Assembly (NCBI GenBank): GCA_022702705.1 | Contig: CM040434.1 | Location: 21,991,771-22,055,770 of the forward strand | Direction: 5' to 3' | Origin: Papilionanthe hookeriana x Papilionanthe teres | Taxonomy: Eukaryota; Streptophyta; Magnoliopsida; Asparagales; Orchidaceae | DNA: 64,000 nucleotides | Shown: positions 23,871 through 35,449 of the stretch, piece after piece | Position numbering within the stretch: the first letter of the stretch is position 1 | Layout of the letters: each line of letters opens with the position of its first letter | The notes under the pieces: model-generated | Seen by the model: only the letters and a program-made list of their open reading frames with translations | What the model was told of the DNA's origin: nothing | Database searches by the model: none | Program-made: the position numbers and the translations under genes

Positions 23871-24219
23871 GAATTCTACTATCAGCTCTCTAAAGTACTA
23901 CAGCCCACTCTCCTCCACTTTTAAAGTTTTTCAAATGTTAAGAGATATTAGTTAAAATATGATTTTATAGAGGCTCGATTCTTATTAAGTATATATCTAA
24001 GTTTACCTATTTTAACAAATATATAAGTTTTTTTTAAAAATAAGTAGTCAACTCATTTTTTCTACACGTTGAACTATAAGTCAACTTCACACTATTCTAG
24101 TCTCATCTAGATGGAATCTAACATAATGAAACTATGTATTTCCTTTCCCAACATTGTGATAATTTCAATTTTAACTCTATATTCCTCCAATATACTAAAT
24201 CATATCAATTCAAATACAT

Positions 24220-24290
24220 GTTACTGAGGACAAATAAATTTAAGCTTCTAAAAGAATTTTCTCCCCACCCCCCCCCCCTCCCACCAAATT
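24220..24290 (-). other. Internal polypurine tract and arm, element B
   Basis: Minus strand has an expanded G tract (24290-24261, GGGAGGGGGGGGGGTGGGGA) followed by ATTTGTCCTCAGTAAC (24235-24220). The arm is complementary, apart from one or two positions, to the arm before the 3' polypurine tract. Confidence 0.6.
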
Positions 24291-24630
24291 TAATTTTTAT
24301 CATATTGAGCAATTTAAAACATGACTATAAAAGGGGAAAAAATAACATAGAAATAATTCCTACCACATGTGTCTACCATCAAGGTGAACAAGTATATACA
24401 GTACAAACATATATGAAGTAGCAAGTAAGTCAAAGCTAAACAGGATTGAAATGAAACTACACCAGATAAAGTAAAAATATTACAACATGTAAATAAAATA
24501 AATAGACAACAATAAATATAGAATGTTCAAAAGATTTTAGGACTAACAAAATCAAATAACAAATAAAGTCCAGTAAATTCACATAACAAAAAAAAATACT
24601 ATCTAATACATTCACAAAAGAAAAATAAAA

Positions 24631-25775
24631 CTACTCATCCCCTTCTTCTTCTTCCTCATCTTCTTTCATCGACCGACTGTGCTCATATATCTGGAAAGGT
24701 TGACATACTAGGAACTCCACTGAATTGTCCCCATCGATCCACTGATTCTTTTTATGCATTTATAGTTCAGCATCTTGGAAATTAGCACGATGATCAAATT
24801 AGCTTTTATATTGGCAATCCAAGTGTGAACAATGTTCATTTTATCGATACACCTCAACATGTAAAATATAAGTGGCATCCTCTACCCTTTCTAATTGTTG
24901 TCCAAATGCACCTTTCAGAGTTGTAGGACACGACCTATAAGGAGTAGAAGAATGACGTTGCGCGATGGGAGGAGACTTTTTGACAAACACTAAAGTCCTC
25001 ATGTATAGTCCAATTTTTTATGATGAAATTTGCTTTAATGGTTGAGCATCTCCTCTCCACTGCTAATAGAAATTCCAGCATGTTAGCATAAAGAAAAGAT
25101 AGTAGATGGGTGTCCCAAACCAACAATACTTCTCCCACTTGTGGAATTTATGACTGATTAATGAATAATGGAACCTACATCAATAGATTCATTGTTCTAG
25201 ATACAATAATTTAAGAATGCTCGATCTATGGTCACTTCACTAATATTAGTAGAAGGAAGCATTTTAATTTAAAAGAAAAAATTCCAAGATTTCGATATTC
25301 CATTTAGTTTGGAAGCAAAAAATTTGATCTTAATTCCCTCCTTAACTTTTTATACTCCTCTACCATTAGTTAAGGATTTAATAAATTTATCCAGATATTT
25401 ATCAGTAATAGTAAAATATGAGTAGAAGCTATAAAGGAGATCTCTCAAAGAAAATAATGCATTGATACAGGAATGAGAGATGTCCACAAGTTTCCATGTC
25501 AAAAAAAAAAACTAATCCATCGATAGCTTCAGAAAGATTATCATAAAATTTCCTTATCACAGAGGCACAACAAAAATGGTGTTATAACATAATTCCTCCC
25601 ATCGCCTACTTAAAATAACAGTTTCTACAAAATCCCTATGGTAAATGAATCCCCTCTCAGAAATAAACTTCTTCAACACTCAAAAGTTGTTGTCACGCTC
25701 TTGAGCTTTGGAGCTTACAAACTTCTTTTTGTCGTACAAAGACTTGAACTTGCCTCCTTTTGTATTGGGAGCCAT
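24631..25775 (-). pseudogene. Element B ORF3 (Athila env-like/plant transposon protein)
   Basis: It starts MAPNTKGGKFKSLYDKKKFV with an ATG at 25775, the basic N-terminus typical of this ORF, and continues to a RRWEELCYNT-like segment matching RRWKVLCYTT in D. It ends in an acidic tail (MKEDEEEEEGDE, stop at 24631) like the acidic tail of C's second copy. There are internal stops and frame changes. The product's function is not established; it is called env-like because of its position after integrase. Only one copy is present in B. Confidence 0.65.
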
Positions 25776-26129
25776 TAGAAAGTAATAAAAGTAAAAATCC
25801 AAAGGAATGAGGATAAGATTTGATTTCGATGCAAAAAATGTGAAAGTTAAGAGCTATATTAAAATTCTTCCTAAAAATCCCTTACTCCACCATCTTCAGA
25901 AAAAATCCCAAAAAAACCTAAATGAAAATTGGAAGAACAAGCTTAACGAGTAGATTTTACCTCATGGATGTGATTTTCACTCACCAAAGCTTCAATACAT
26001 GAGCAAAAATAGAAGGAAAAGGAAAGCCCTAAGTGTGGCGTCTCAATCACTGAAGAAGACTCGGGGAGGAGATTTGATGAATGATTTTAACACGCACTGT
26101 ATAGGGCATATAATCAAAATAGGTGGGAG

Positions 26130-26269
26130 CGGCGCCTATGTTCCAAGTTATTAGCGCCTAGGCTCTGCTCTACTTATAGCTGTGCTTTGGTGCCCAATTT
26201 TATCAATGCCTAAGGTAAAATCTATTTATGGCGCTTTTGCACCAGGAGCACTGGTGCCTATGCGCCCAG
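26130..26269 (-). repeat. GC-palindrome motifs upstream of ORF3, element B
   Basis: Minus strand carries GGGCGCATAGGCACC, AAAAGCGCC, GAGCCTAGGCGCT and CATAGGCGCC. They are diverged members of the GGCGCCTAGGCGCC motif also found in B's LTR (23056-23206). They lie about 350 bases upstream of the ORF3 start. Confidence 0.6.
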
Positions 26270-26931
26270 CCCTTATTTGGTCCTGGTCTCATTATTTGTA
26301 ATATTTGATCCTCCCCAAGTCCTTAATTACACATACTAAGTACACATACATTATTTTATGCTAAAGATAAATTAGGATCACTCATCTCTCTTCTCATCAC
26401 ATTTTCTTTCTCTATTTCTTTATATACAACAAAATCTCCTTCTATTAATAGTCAGGTGATTTTACAAATATTTGTAAGGAAATTTTGGTCCAGATATCAC
26501 CTTTATTATTGGTTTATGTGTTGCCACCCTCTATGTACTATATCGTTCAATAAAGTATGCACCTCTAACAGTGCAATGAAAAGATCATCCACATGCCTCT
26601 TTAATAGTTGGTCTACCAAACCATAATGATAGAAGAACAATTGATGAAGTAAGAAGTAAAGCATTGAGATGGACCTGTCCTATGCCTAAACTCAACATGT
26701 CCCCTATAAATCCTTATGTTTGATTGAGAACTAGGGTGAAGAGGACTAGGTTGATCCTACAATCACCAAAAGAAGTACTTTAGCCCAGTCACAATGAGAA
26801 GACTAAGGATTCACCTCCCTCATATCACATAATCCTAATTAGAATAAGAAAATCACCACACAATCATAAACATAATACTCTAATACAAAAAATCTACGAA
26901 AAACAACAAAAAACACAAACACAAACTTACA

Positions 26932-26980
26932 AACTTGGGTTACCTCCCAAGAAGCACAGAGTTTACATCCTCAACTCGAC
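26932..26980 (-). ncRNA. Post-pol conserved block and hairpin, element B
   Basis: Minus strand GTCGAGTTGAGGATGTAAAC is followed by CTTGGGAGGTAACCCAAG, a perfect 6-bp stem with loop AGGTAA. Against D (TATGGG/CCCATA), the outer two pairs differ on both sides: C-G for T-A and T-A for A-T. These are compensatory changes. Confidence 0.65.
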
Positions 26981-26989
26981 GAATCCAGA

Positions 26990-28030
26990 TATTTATTTTA
27001 GATGACCCAACATTAAAAGTACATTTAGCATCAATATCTCTCCTCATAAGCAGGGTTTAAGTCTCTGTCTATTTACTTTAAATGCCCTCCCACTCAAAGG
27101 ATCTTTAATATAATTTATATCAAAAAGATAAACTTTTATGACAGTAAATGGTCTTGACTACGTGGACTTAATTTTTCAAGAAAAACTTCTTGTCCAAGCA
27201 CAAAATCATTCCTAAGAAACTTTTGATCGTGCCACTTTGTCATTCTCTCTTTATAAATTCTGAGATTTTCTTAAGATTTTTGTCTATTTTAATCGAGTTC
27301 ATTTAATTTTAGTAGTCTTTTCTCACCAGCTTCCTTCATACTAACAATGAACTTGTTAATAGCCTAATAAGCTTTATGTTCTAATTCCACTTGCAAGTTA
27401 CAAGCATTGTCAAATATGAGCCTATATGGAGACATTCTTACAAGTGTTTTATAAGCAGTCCTATAAGCTGATAATGCATCATTTAATCTCAAAGACCAAT
27501 CCTTTCTATTAGGATTGACAAATTCTTTTAAAACCATTTTAATTTCTCTGTTAGATACTTCTAGTAAACCATTCATTTGGGGATGATTTAAAGTGACAAT
27601 CCTATGCTTTCTTCCATACTTTGTAACTAATACGTCAATCTTTCTATTCCTAGAGTAGCATTCCCCATCAATTAAGATTACTCTCAGTATACCAAATCTA
27701 TAAAAGATATTTTTTAAAAAAAATTGGCTACACATTGTGCATCAGAATTTGGAAGAGACGCTACCTCAATCCATATTTGAGACATTGTCCACAGTTATCA
27801 AAATAAATAAATTCTCTAATGAAGGCACAAATGGTCCCATAAAGTCTAAAACCCAAACATCAAAAGTTTTAATCTCCAAAGTAACATTCAGGGGCATTTC
27901 ATCGTGCATAAAAATATTGCCTACACTCTCACATCCATCTAAAGATTTAATATAAATACTCACATCCATAAATAAAGTAGGGCAATAGAATCAATGTTGT
28001 AAAATCATGGAAGTAGTTTTGTATAATCCA
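26990..28030 (-). pseudogene. Element B integrase, broken
   Basis: The best part is 27735-27364 on the minus strand, reading RFGILRVILIDGE, HRIVTLNHPQMNGLLEVSNR and AYRTAYKTLVRMSPYRLIFD. It keeps the second Asp (ILIDG) and the Glu (LLEVSNR) of the D,D-35-E core, and the first Asp is seen in WVLDFMGPFVPS at 27969-27766. The C-terminal GPY-like part to about 26990 is frameshifted. It would have inserted the cDNA into the chromosome. Confidence 0.75.
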
Positions 28031-28039
28031 AAATACCAC

Positions 28040-30149
28040 TCAAATTCAGAATCATGACATTTCCTAATAACTTCAAGGGTTTATTCTATAGCTACACACC
28101 TCCTAATTACCTGTTCCTTTCATTTTCTATATAAATATGGGTCATCCCAAAAGTAATATCTGGTGTTATGGACTTATTTATTTCTTTGATGCTATGTCTG
28201 ACCATAGAGCATAACATCACTAACTATCTAAATTTATTATGTCAGCATACCACAGAATGCTACATTCAGTAATAGCAAACAGTTACTCATCAGGAAAATT
28301 ATCATTGATCTTCTCATCATTATCACATGAATTCTCCTGATCTAGTCTTGATAAATGATCCACAATTTGATTCTCAGTACCTTTCCTATCCACCCCTTTT
28401 ATATCAAATTCTTGCATTAGATGGATCCATCTGATTAATCTTGGTTTGACATCCTTTTTCAACATCAAATATCAAATAACATCTTAATCAATATAAATAG
28501 TGCATTTTATTCCAACTAAATTGGGCAAAAGTTTATCAAATGCAGATACTATAGGCAAAATCTCTTCTTAGTAACTTGATAACTAATTTGAGCTCCATTA
28601 AGGGTCTTACTCGCATATATTTACTCTGAAAATCTTATCATATCGTTGTCATAATTCTACCCCAATAGCTAGTCACTTGCATCATTAACTCAAATGTTTC
28701 CACCAATCATGTGGACAATAATAGGAGTCGTAACTAACATCTCTTTCAAAGTATCAAAGGAATTTAGCGATTCATGGTCAATATTAAAAAGAACTTCCTT
28801 TTCTAAGAGATGGCATATAAGTTTAGCGATTTTAGAAAAATCCTTAACATGCTGCCTATAGAATCTAACATGTCTTAAAAAACTTCTGGGACTCCTAAAA
28901 GTTTTTAATAAATTGAATTTTTGCTAGATCCACTTCTATCCCTCTTTCAGATATTTTTTGCTCTGACACAATTCCTCATGAGACCATAAATTGAAACTTC
29001 TCCCAAATAGGAACACGGATGGACTCTTCACAGCCTCTTAGTACCTTAGCCAGATTATCTAAGCAAGAGTCAAATGAAGGGCTAAATATTGAATAATCAT
29101 CCATAGAAACTTCTAATCCTTTTTAATCAGGTCACAAAAAATTGACATCATGAACCGTTGAAACGTGGCAAATGCATTGCATAACCCAAAAGCCATTCTC
29201 TGAAAAGGAAAAATCCCATAAAGACTTATGAATGTTCTCTTATCTTGACTCTCAAGAGCAATAGGTATCTGCTGATACCAAGAAAATCCATCTAAAGAGC
29301 AAAAATATGGATGTCCAACTAGCCTATCCAACATCTAATCCAAAATGAGTAAAGAAAAGTGATCTTTCCTACTAATAAAATTTAATTTCTTATAATCTAT
29401 ACATATACACCACTTAATGTCATGTCTAGTGGGAAGTAATTCATTATGTTCATTTATAGACACTATCACTCCCCCTTTCTTAGGAACACAGTGAATAGGG
29501 CTAACCCAAACACTATCTAATATAGTACAAATAATACCTTCATCAAGACTTTTCAATATATAATTTTAACTACTTCTTTCATAATATGGTTTAATCTATT
29601 TTGAGGATCTACACGATGCACACATATAGAGGGTCTAATTCTCTTTATATCTGTTAAGGTCCACCCGAATGCTTTTTTGAAATTTCTCAGAATATTCCTT
29701 AATTCTTTCTATTGTGAAAAAGTTAAACATAAGGATATGATTACTGGCATTGTAGATGAGTTCCCATAGTAAGCATACTTTAGGTATTTGGGAAACATCT
29801 TCATCTTAAGTTCAAGGGGTTTCTCAATAGAAAGAATAAGAGGTATACTATGTTCAATTACATCTTGAATCTCAAACCTCTCCCAAACATTTTTTTAATG
29901 ATCATTAATCAAGCTAATTCATCCTTAGATTATATAAAATTCTCCTAATCCAAATCTTTCTCTATTTATTTGACTTCATAACTTTTACATGAATGGCTAC
30001 TACACTAATAATTAATTATATCCATCCTGAAACATGCAGTTTCATTTCCTTCAGATGGTTATAGATTTTAATACATTAAAAGTTACCTACTAATCATTTA
30101 CCCTCACTGTTTTTTTTTCCATTTTGTGCATCAATCAAAGTTGGCCAGT
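28040..30149 (-). pseudogene. Element B linker, RT and RNase H, broken
   Basis: Minus strand 29556-29335 reads VWVSPIHCVPKKGG and WCICIDYKKLN; 29334-29113 reads MLDRLVGHPYFCSLDGFSWY and RMAFGLCNAFATFQRFMMSI, all RT core motifs. The catalytic box survives in another frame as SMDDYSIF (about 29112-29085). RNase H ends near 28468-28283 with RLIRWIHLMQEFDIKGVDRK. The linker before RT reaches the break point at 30149, where element C starts. Several stops and shifts make it inactive. Confidence 0.75.
30145..30149 (+). repeat. Target duplication of element C, left
   Basis: CCAGT here and TCAGT at 42168-42172. Joining B's left and right parts at this word restores the PR-coding order seen in D at about 53730, which supports the call despite one mismatch. 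Confidence 0.6.
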
Positions 30150-31317
30150 TAATCCACATAAAAGTATTTAGTTTATTTTAGTTTATTTTAGTTACTTTGA
30201 GTGTTACTACTCAATTCCTTGAGTACTAAGTGATAGTTTGTAAGATTTGGTGCTGTTGAAGTCTTGCACTTTGCAATAGAGTCGGTAGGAGTGAAAGGAT
30301 CACTTGAAGGAACAATTTAGATAAGTATTTGTAACTTGGTTCAAAGTTTTATAAATATGTTTTGTTGTGTTACTTCAATGTGTTCTGAGTAGTTACTTTT
30401 CTTTCTCCTTTCATCCATGGAAAGATAATAAAGATAATTTGATTTCGTTGGAAAACTTAAACTTAATTTTAAATATTATCGTGATGATACTCATACCTGA
30501 TCTTAATTTACTTTTTAAACTGATAATTTGAATTGTTAAAATCTGTTGAAGAATTCTAAGACCTAACCGGAGATGAGTTCTTAACTAGTAGATATCACAT
30601 GAATCCTTGGGTAATCGAAGGCCATGTGCGGGTTATTCAAGGTGAAGTGCAAATAAATAGAAAAATATTATTTATTGGGCGTAGAATTAATTAGTTTTTA
30701 GAGTGACAGACAAAATTCTATTTATTTGGTTTATAGAAAGGGAACGAGTCACTAGTACGGCCGACCATAGCCACCCTTGGACATCTAGAAGTGTGAGTCT
30801 AGATTAACCCATTCTACTAATAATACATCCTGAACTAATCTATAGATTAGCCAATATTCTTTATACTATCGAGTGAAGGTAAAGAATAGGAATGCTTCTA
30901 TTTGGCACAATACCATAATTACAAGTTCTCTACGAATGATAGTTTTTCTGAAAAATCTTGGATTAGTTGAAAATGAGAGAGTTGCTTTATTTATACTTGC
31001 ATCAACCTTTACTTTATTGTTATTTTACTTGCATCTAGTAGAAATTTCAGAAAACTTAAAATTTGATTTTTGTAAAGAAATTAACATTATAATTACTTTT
31101 AATTTGAAAATCTATTAATTTCTAAATTTAATATTCCTTGTGGGATCGATAACTAGGGCTCCAATAAAGCCCTGTATTACTAGATACGATACGTACACTT
31201 GCGTAGTACCTCTGGTGTGCAAAATATTTTCTAAAATTATATATTTGTTTTTGCAGACTACCCTTTGAAATATAAATTAACGGATAAATTGTAGGCATAG
31301 CTACGGGCCGAGGTACA
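30150..31317 (+). repeat. Element C 5' LTR with promoter deletion
   Basis: It starts TAATCCACATAA (probably TG at insertion; the 3' copy starts TTATCCACTTAA) and jumps at about 30161 to AAGTATTTAG, which corresponds to about 41008 in the 3' LTR. Missing are the acceptor-like site, both GC-palindrome pairs and the TATA box. From there on it follows the 3' LTR closely to the end, GAGGTACA. Confidence 0.8.
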
Positions 31318-31329
31318 ATCACTAGTTTT

Positions 31330-31347
31330 TGGCGTCATTGCCGGGGA
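31330..31347 (+). other. Element C primer-binding site (tRNA-Asp)
   Basis: TGGCGTCATTGCCGGGGA differs from the tRNA-Asp complement at two positions, C-to-T and G-to-A. Confidence 0.85.
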
Positions 31348-31481
31348 AGTGAAAGACAATTTTTAGATGTTTCAAATTAAAAATATTTTATATACACTTT
31401 TATTTCTTTAAAAATACAAAAATATTTACAAAAAGAAAATACCAAAAAGATTTTATTTTCAAATCCTTTTATTTAATTTTT

Positions 31482-32990
31482 ATGCGTTGTTCTGGATCTG
31501 AAGGATTATTACCTTTTGATTCTGAATTAGAAAGAACTGTTAAAAGAATTAGAAAAGGAAAACAAATTAAAAAATATCAAGAAATGGCTAACTTACATAA
31601 AAATAATGAAAATCCAATAGAAATTAACGAACAAAATGTTTATAAACTGTTAAGGGATTATGCAAACCCTACAGTTGATGAACTTCATACTAGTATTCAA
31701 ATGCCTGATGTAGATGCTAATTTTTTTGAGCTTAAACCTTCTATTATTCAAATGGTTCAAAATAACCAATTTGGAGGTACTCCAAATGAGAATCCAAACT
31801 TACATCTTGCTAGTTTCTTAGAACTTTGTGCTACCTCTAAATATAACAATGTTTCTGATGATGCTGTTAGGCTTAGACTCTTTCCTTTTTCCTTAAAAGA
31901 TAAAGCAAAGATGTGGTTGAACTCATTAGCAAGTGGTTCTATTAAAACTTGGGCAGATATGACACAAAAATTCCTTGTTAAATATTTTCCTCCTTCTAAA
32001 ACTGCTAAATTAAGAAATGATATTACTTCATTTAGTCAATTTGATGGAGAGACAGTTTATGAAACATGGGAAAGATTTAAAGAAATATTAAGAAAATATC
32101 CTCATCATGTTTTACCAGATTGGTTAATTATTCAAAGAATTTGTAACGGACTTATTGGATCACTTAGATCTATTATAGATGTTGTTGCTGGAGGTTATTT
32201 AATGGCTAAGACATTTGATGAAGCTTATACCTTAATTGAATAAATGGCTAACAATAATTTTCAATGGCCATCTGAAAGGGTTAATCCTAAAATAGTGGCA
32301 AGTATTCAAGATAATGAAGCATTTTCTATTTTAGCTTCATAAGTGGCTGCAATATCTAAGAAATTGGATAATTTTTCTATTAATGTATCGCATGTAAGTA
32401 ATGACAATTCTGGAAATATTGATGATTCTCAAATAATGGTGACATTGCAAGTTATTGCTCGTAAAACTAATAACCCTTATTCGAATTATTATAATCCAGG
32501 TTGAAAAAATCACCCTAATTTTAATTGGAATAATGGACATCAACAATGGGGTAATAATCAAGTTAATCCAACTGAGAATTGGAACAATCAAGGAAGTTCA
32601 AACTTTAGACCTACTTATCCTCCTCGTTTTAGCAATCAACATAAAAAGTTATCTTTAGAAGAATTGATCCTGTAACTAGGTAATCAGTCACAAAGTCAAA
32701 GCACTGTTATTCGAAATATTGAGAATCAGATGGGATAAATTGCTAATTTAATTATTTACAGACCTCAAGGAACACTTCCTAGCAACTTTGAAATTAATCC
32801 ACAGAAAATTGGAAAAGACCATGAACAAGCAAAAGCTGTATAACTTAGAAGTGGAAAGGAATTAAAAGAGAAAATTCAGAATGAAATTGAAAAAGAGAGA
32901 GAGGTTGAAGAGATTAAAAAACCTAAAGAAACTCTTTCTCCAAGTAAAGATCAGACTGTAATTCCTATTGAAGTAGAAGTTGAAAGACCA
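31482..32990 (+). pseudogene. Element C gag, broken
   Basis: The ATG at 31482 opens a frame starting MRCSGSEGLLPFDSELERT, matching the start of gag in D, E and F. The frame stays open for 253 codons with the capsid-domain landmarks LHLASFLELCATS, KAKMWLNSLASGSIKTWADM and PDWLIIQRICNGLIGSLRSI. It is then interrupted by stops at 32241, 32340, 32502, 32673, 32736 and 32841. The distal part has the YSNYYNPG.KNHPNFNWNN repeat-like region and the ERPPPPFPQRL proline stretch before protease. No zinc knuckle is seen, as usual in Athila. Confidence 0.85.
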
Positions 32991-32999
32991 CCACCACCT

Positions 33000-33735
33000 T
33001 TTCCTCAAAGACTAAAACAGCAGAAGCTTGACCATCAATTTTCTATGTTCTTTGAGATTTTTAAGAAACTTACCATCAACATTCCTTTTGTTGAAGCTTT
33101 GGAACAAATGTTGCGTTATACAAAATTTATGAAGGATATTTTAAGCAAGAAACAGAAACTTGAAGCTTATGAAACTGTTGCATTAAGTGAATAATGTAGT
33201 GCAATAATTCAAAAGAAACTACCTCAGAAGCTTAAAGATCTTGGAAGTTTCACTATACCATGTGCTATTGGAGAAAAATTTTGTGGAAAAGCCTTATGTG
33301 ATTTCGGAGTAAGTATTAATCTCATGTCATTTTATATCTTTTGAAGGTTAGATTTAGGAAAGATTTCTCTCACCACTGTAACCCTTCAGTTAGCTGATCA
33401 ATCTATTACTTATCCTAAAGGAGTTATAGAGAATGTTATTGTTAAAGTAGATAGATTTATCTTCCCTGTGGATTTCATTGTTTTGGATATGGAAGAAGAT
33501 AAAGAAATGCCTATTATTTTAGGGAGACCGTTTCTAGCAACTGGACGTGTTATGATTGATGTGTAAAAAGGAGAATTAACAATGAGAGTTAATGATCAAG
33601 AGATAATATTTAATGTTCTGAAATCAATGAGGTAACCCGACAAAGAAAAATGTTATCGGATGGATATTATTGATTATATAATTGAAAAACATTATCAAGA
33701 AAAATGTAAAGTCATTTCTGAATAAAAAATGATGA
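33000..33735 (+). pseudogene. Element C protease, broken
   Basis: An aspartic protease of the retropepsin fold that would cut the polyprotein. The catalytic triad region reads CDFGVSINLM where D and F keep CDL(G)-type DLGA/DLGS; Asp and Gly are retained. LGRPFLATGRVMIDV marks the C-terminal half. Stops occur at 33193, 33343 and 33564. Confidence 0.8.
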
Positions 33736-33739
33736 ATCT

Positions 33740-34905
33740 ATGTTATATAATGAGTCATTAATTAAAAAAATTGAAGAAGTGAATGAAGAAATTTTATTTA
33801 AAGAAACTCATTATATTCATGACAATTGGGAAATTATAGACACGACTAAAAATGATATACTTTTACCCTCAGTTGAAAAAACCCCTAAATTGGAATTTAA
33901 AATGTTACCTGCACATTTAAAGTATGCATTTCTTGGAAATTCATTAACTTTACCTGTGATTATATCTTCAGAACTAAGCAAAGGTTAAGAAGAAAAATTA
34001 ATAGGAGTTCTAAAGAACTATAAGAAAGCTTTTGGTTGGACTATTGCAGATATAAGAGGAATAAGCCTTTTAATCTGTATGCATAGGATTTTAATGGAAG
34101 AAAATTGTAAACCCACTATTGAACCTCAAAGAAGATTAAATCCAATTATGAAAGGGATTGTTAAAAAAGAGATTTTAAAATAGTTAGATGCTGGAATTAT
34201 TTATCCTATTTTGGATAGTCAATGGGTAAGTCCTTTTCATTGTTTTTCGAAGAAAGGAGTAGTAACTATCATTATTAATGATAAAAATGAATTAATTCCT
34301 ACAAGACAAGTTAATGGATGGCGAATATGCATCGATTATCCAAAATTAAACAATGCCACTAGAAAGTATCATTTTCCTTTACCTTTCTTGGATCAGATGC
34401 TGGATAAATTAGCTGGACACTCATATTTTTATTTTTTGGATGGATATTTTGGTTATCATCAATTACTTGTTGCTCCTGAGGACCAAGAGAAAACAACATT
34501 TACAAGTCCTTATGGAAAATTTGTCTTTAGAAGAATGCCTTTCGGTTTATGTAATGCACGTGCAACTTTTCAGATATGTATGATGTCAATATTCTGTGAT
34601 CTAATTGAAAAAGGAATTGAAGTATTTATGGATGATTTTAAAGTATTTGGAACTTCTTTTAAGTCTTTCTTGGAAAATATAACAAAAGTTCTGAAAAGAT
34701 GTGAAAAAACAAATTTGGTTCTAAAATGGGAAAAATGTCAGTTTATAGTCACAGAAGGAATTGTGCTTGGATATAAAATTTCACAAAAAGGGATGGACGT
34801 TGATGAGGCAAAAGTGAAAATTATTGCTCAAATTCAACCACTTACTACTGTTACTGATGTGAGAAGTTTTCTGGATCATGCTGGATTTTAAGAAGATATA
34901 TAAAG
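33740..34905 (+). pseudogene. Element C linker and reverse transcriptase
   Basis: The linker (33740-33988) reads KMLPAHLKYAFLGNSLTLPV. RT proper starts near 34110 (RRLNPIMKG) with a TGG-to-TAG stop at 34181, then is open for 226 codons: WVSPFHCFSKKG, WRICIDYPKLNNATRK, FLDGYFGYHQ, FRRMPFGLCNARATFQ and the catalytic FMDDFKVFG. The end (DVRSFLDHAGF) hits a one-base deletion near 34888. RT would copy the RNA into DNA in the particle. The catalytic Asp pair is intact but the frame is not. Confidence 0.85.
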
Positions 34906-35445
34906 GATTTTTCTAAGATTGCTAAACCTCTTTGTGATTTATTAGAAAAAGTAGCTAAGTTTGAATTTAATGAAGATTGCCTGAATGCTTTCAATATTCT
35001 AAAAGAGAAATTAATCACTGCACCTGTCATTGTTACACCTAATTGGAGTAAACCTTTTGAATTAATGTGTGTTGCAAGTGATTATGCAATTGGAGCTGTA
35101 TTGGGACAAAAATATGATAAAATATTCAAAGTTACATATTATTCTAGCAAAACTCTTAATGAAACTCAAATAAATTACACTTCTACTAAGAAAGAGCACT
35201 TAGTAATAGTATATGCCTTTGATAAATTTTGACCTTATCTTCTTGGGACCAAATGTATCGTACATACTGATCATTCCGCTATTAAATATTTAATGTCTAA
35301 AATGGATGCTAAACCTAGATTGATAAGATGGGTTCTACTTTTACAAGAATTTGATTTTCAAATAGTGGACAGAGAAGGAGCTGACAACCAAATTGCTGAT
35401 CATTTATCAATAATTAAAAGTGATAGTGAGAAGATTACTGAAGAA
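34906..35445 (+). pseudogene. Element C RNase H
   Basis: It follows RT after the one-base shift. Landmarks are KPFELMCVASDYAIGAVLGQ (the usual D is changed to V in CDASDYA, the second Asp kept), YYSSKTLNETQINYT and HTDHSAIKYLMSKMDAKPRL. A CGA-to-TGA stop lies at 35230. It would remove the RNA strand during reverse transcription. Confidence 0.75.
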
Positions 35446-35449
35446 AAAC

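Larger units (their letters stand above)
22690..30149 (-). mobile_element. Element B, left part (old Athila copy)
   Basis: Read leftward from 30149: PR-RT linker, RT, RNase H, integrase, post-pol hairpin (26950-26932), GC-palindrome region (26269-26130), one ORF3 (25775-24631), internal polypurine tract (24290-24261), conserved 3' block and a truncated LTR. The rest of B (gag end and protease) lies at 42168-42825, because element C inserted at 30150. B's 5' LTR and most of gag lie beyond element E, outside the window. Reading frames are broken throughout, so B is the oldest of the set. Confidence 0.85.

Noticed and set aside
32337..32658. Opposing open frames over C gag
   Set aside because: Shadows of the gag asparagine-rich region; isoleucine-rich translations typical of the wrong strand.
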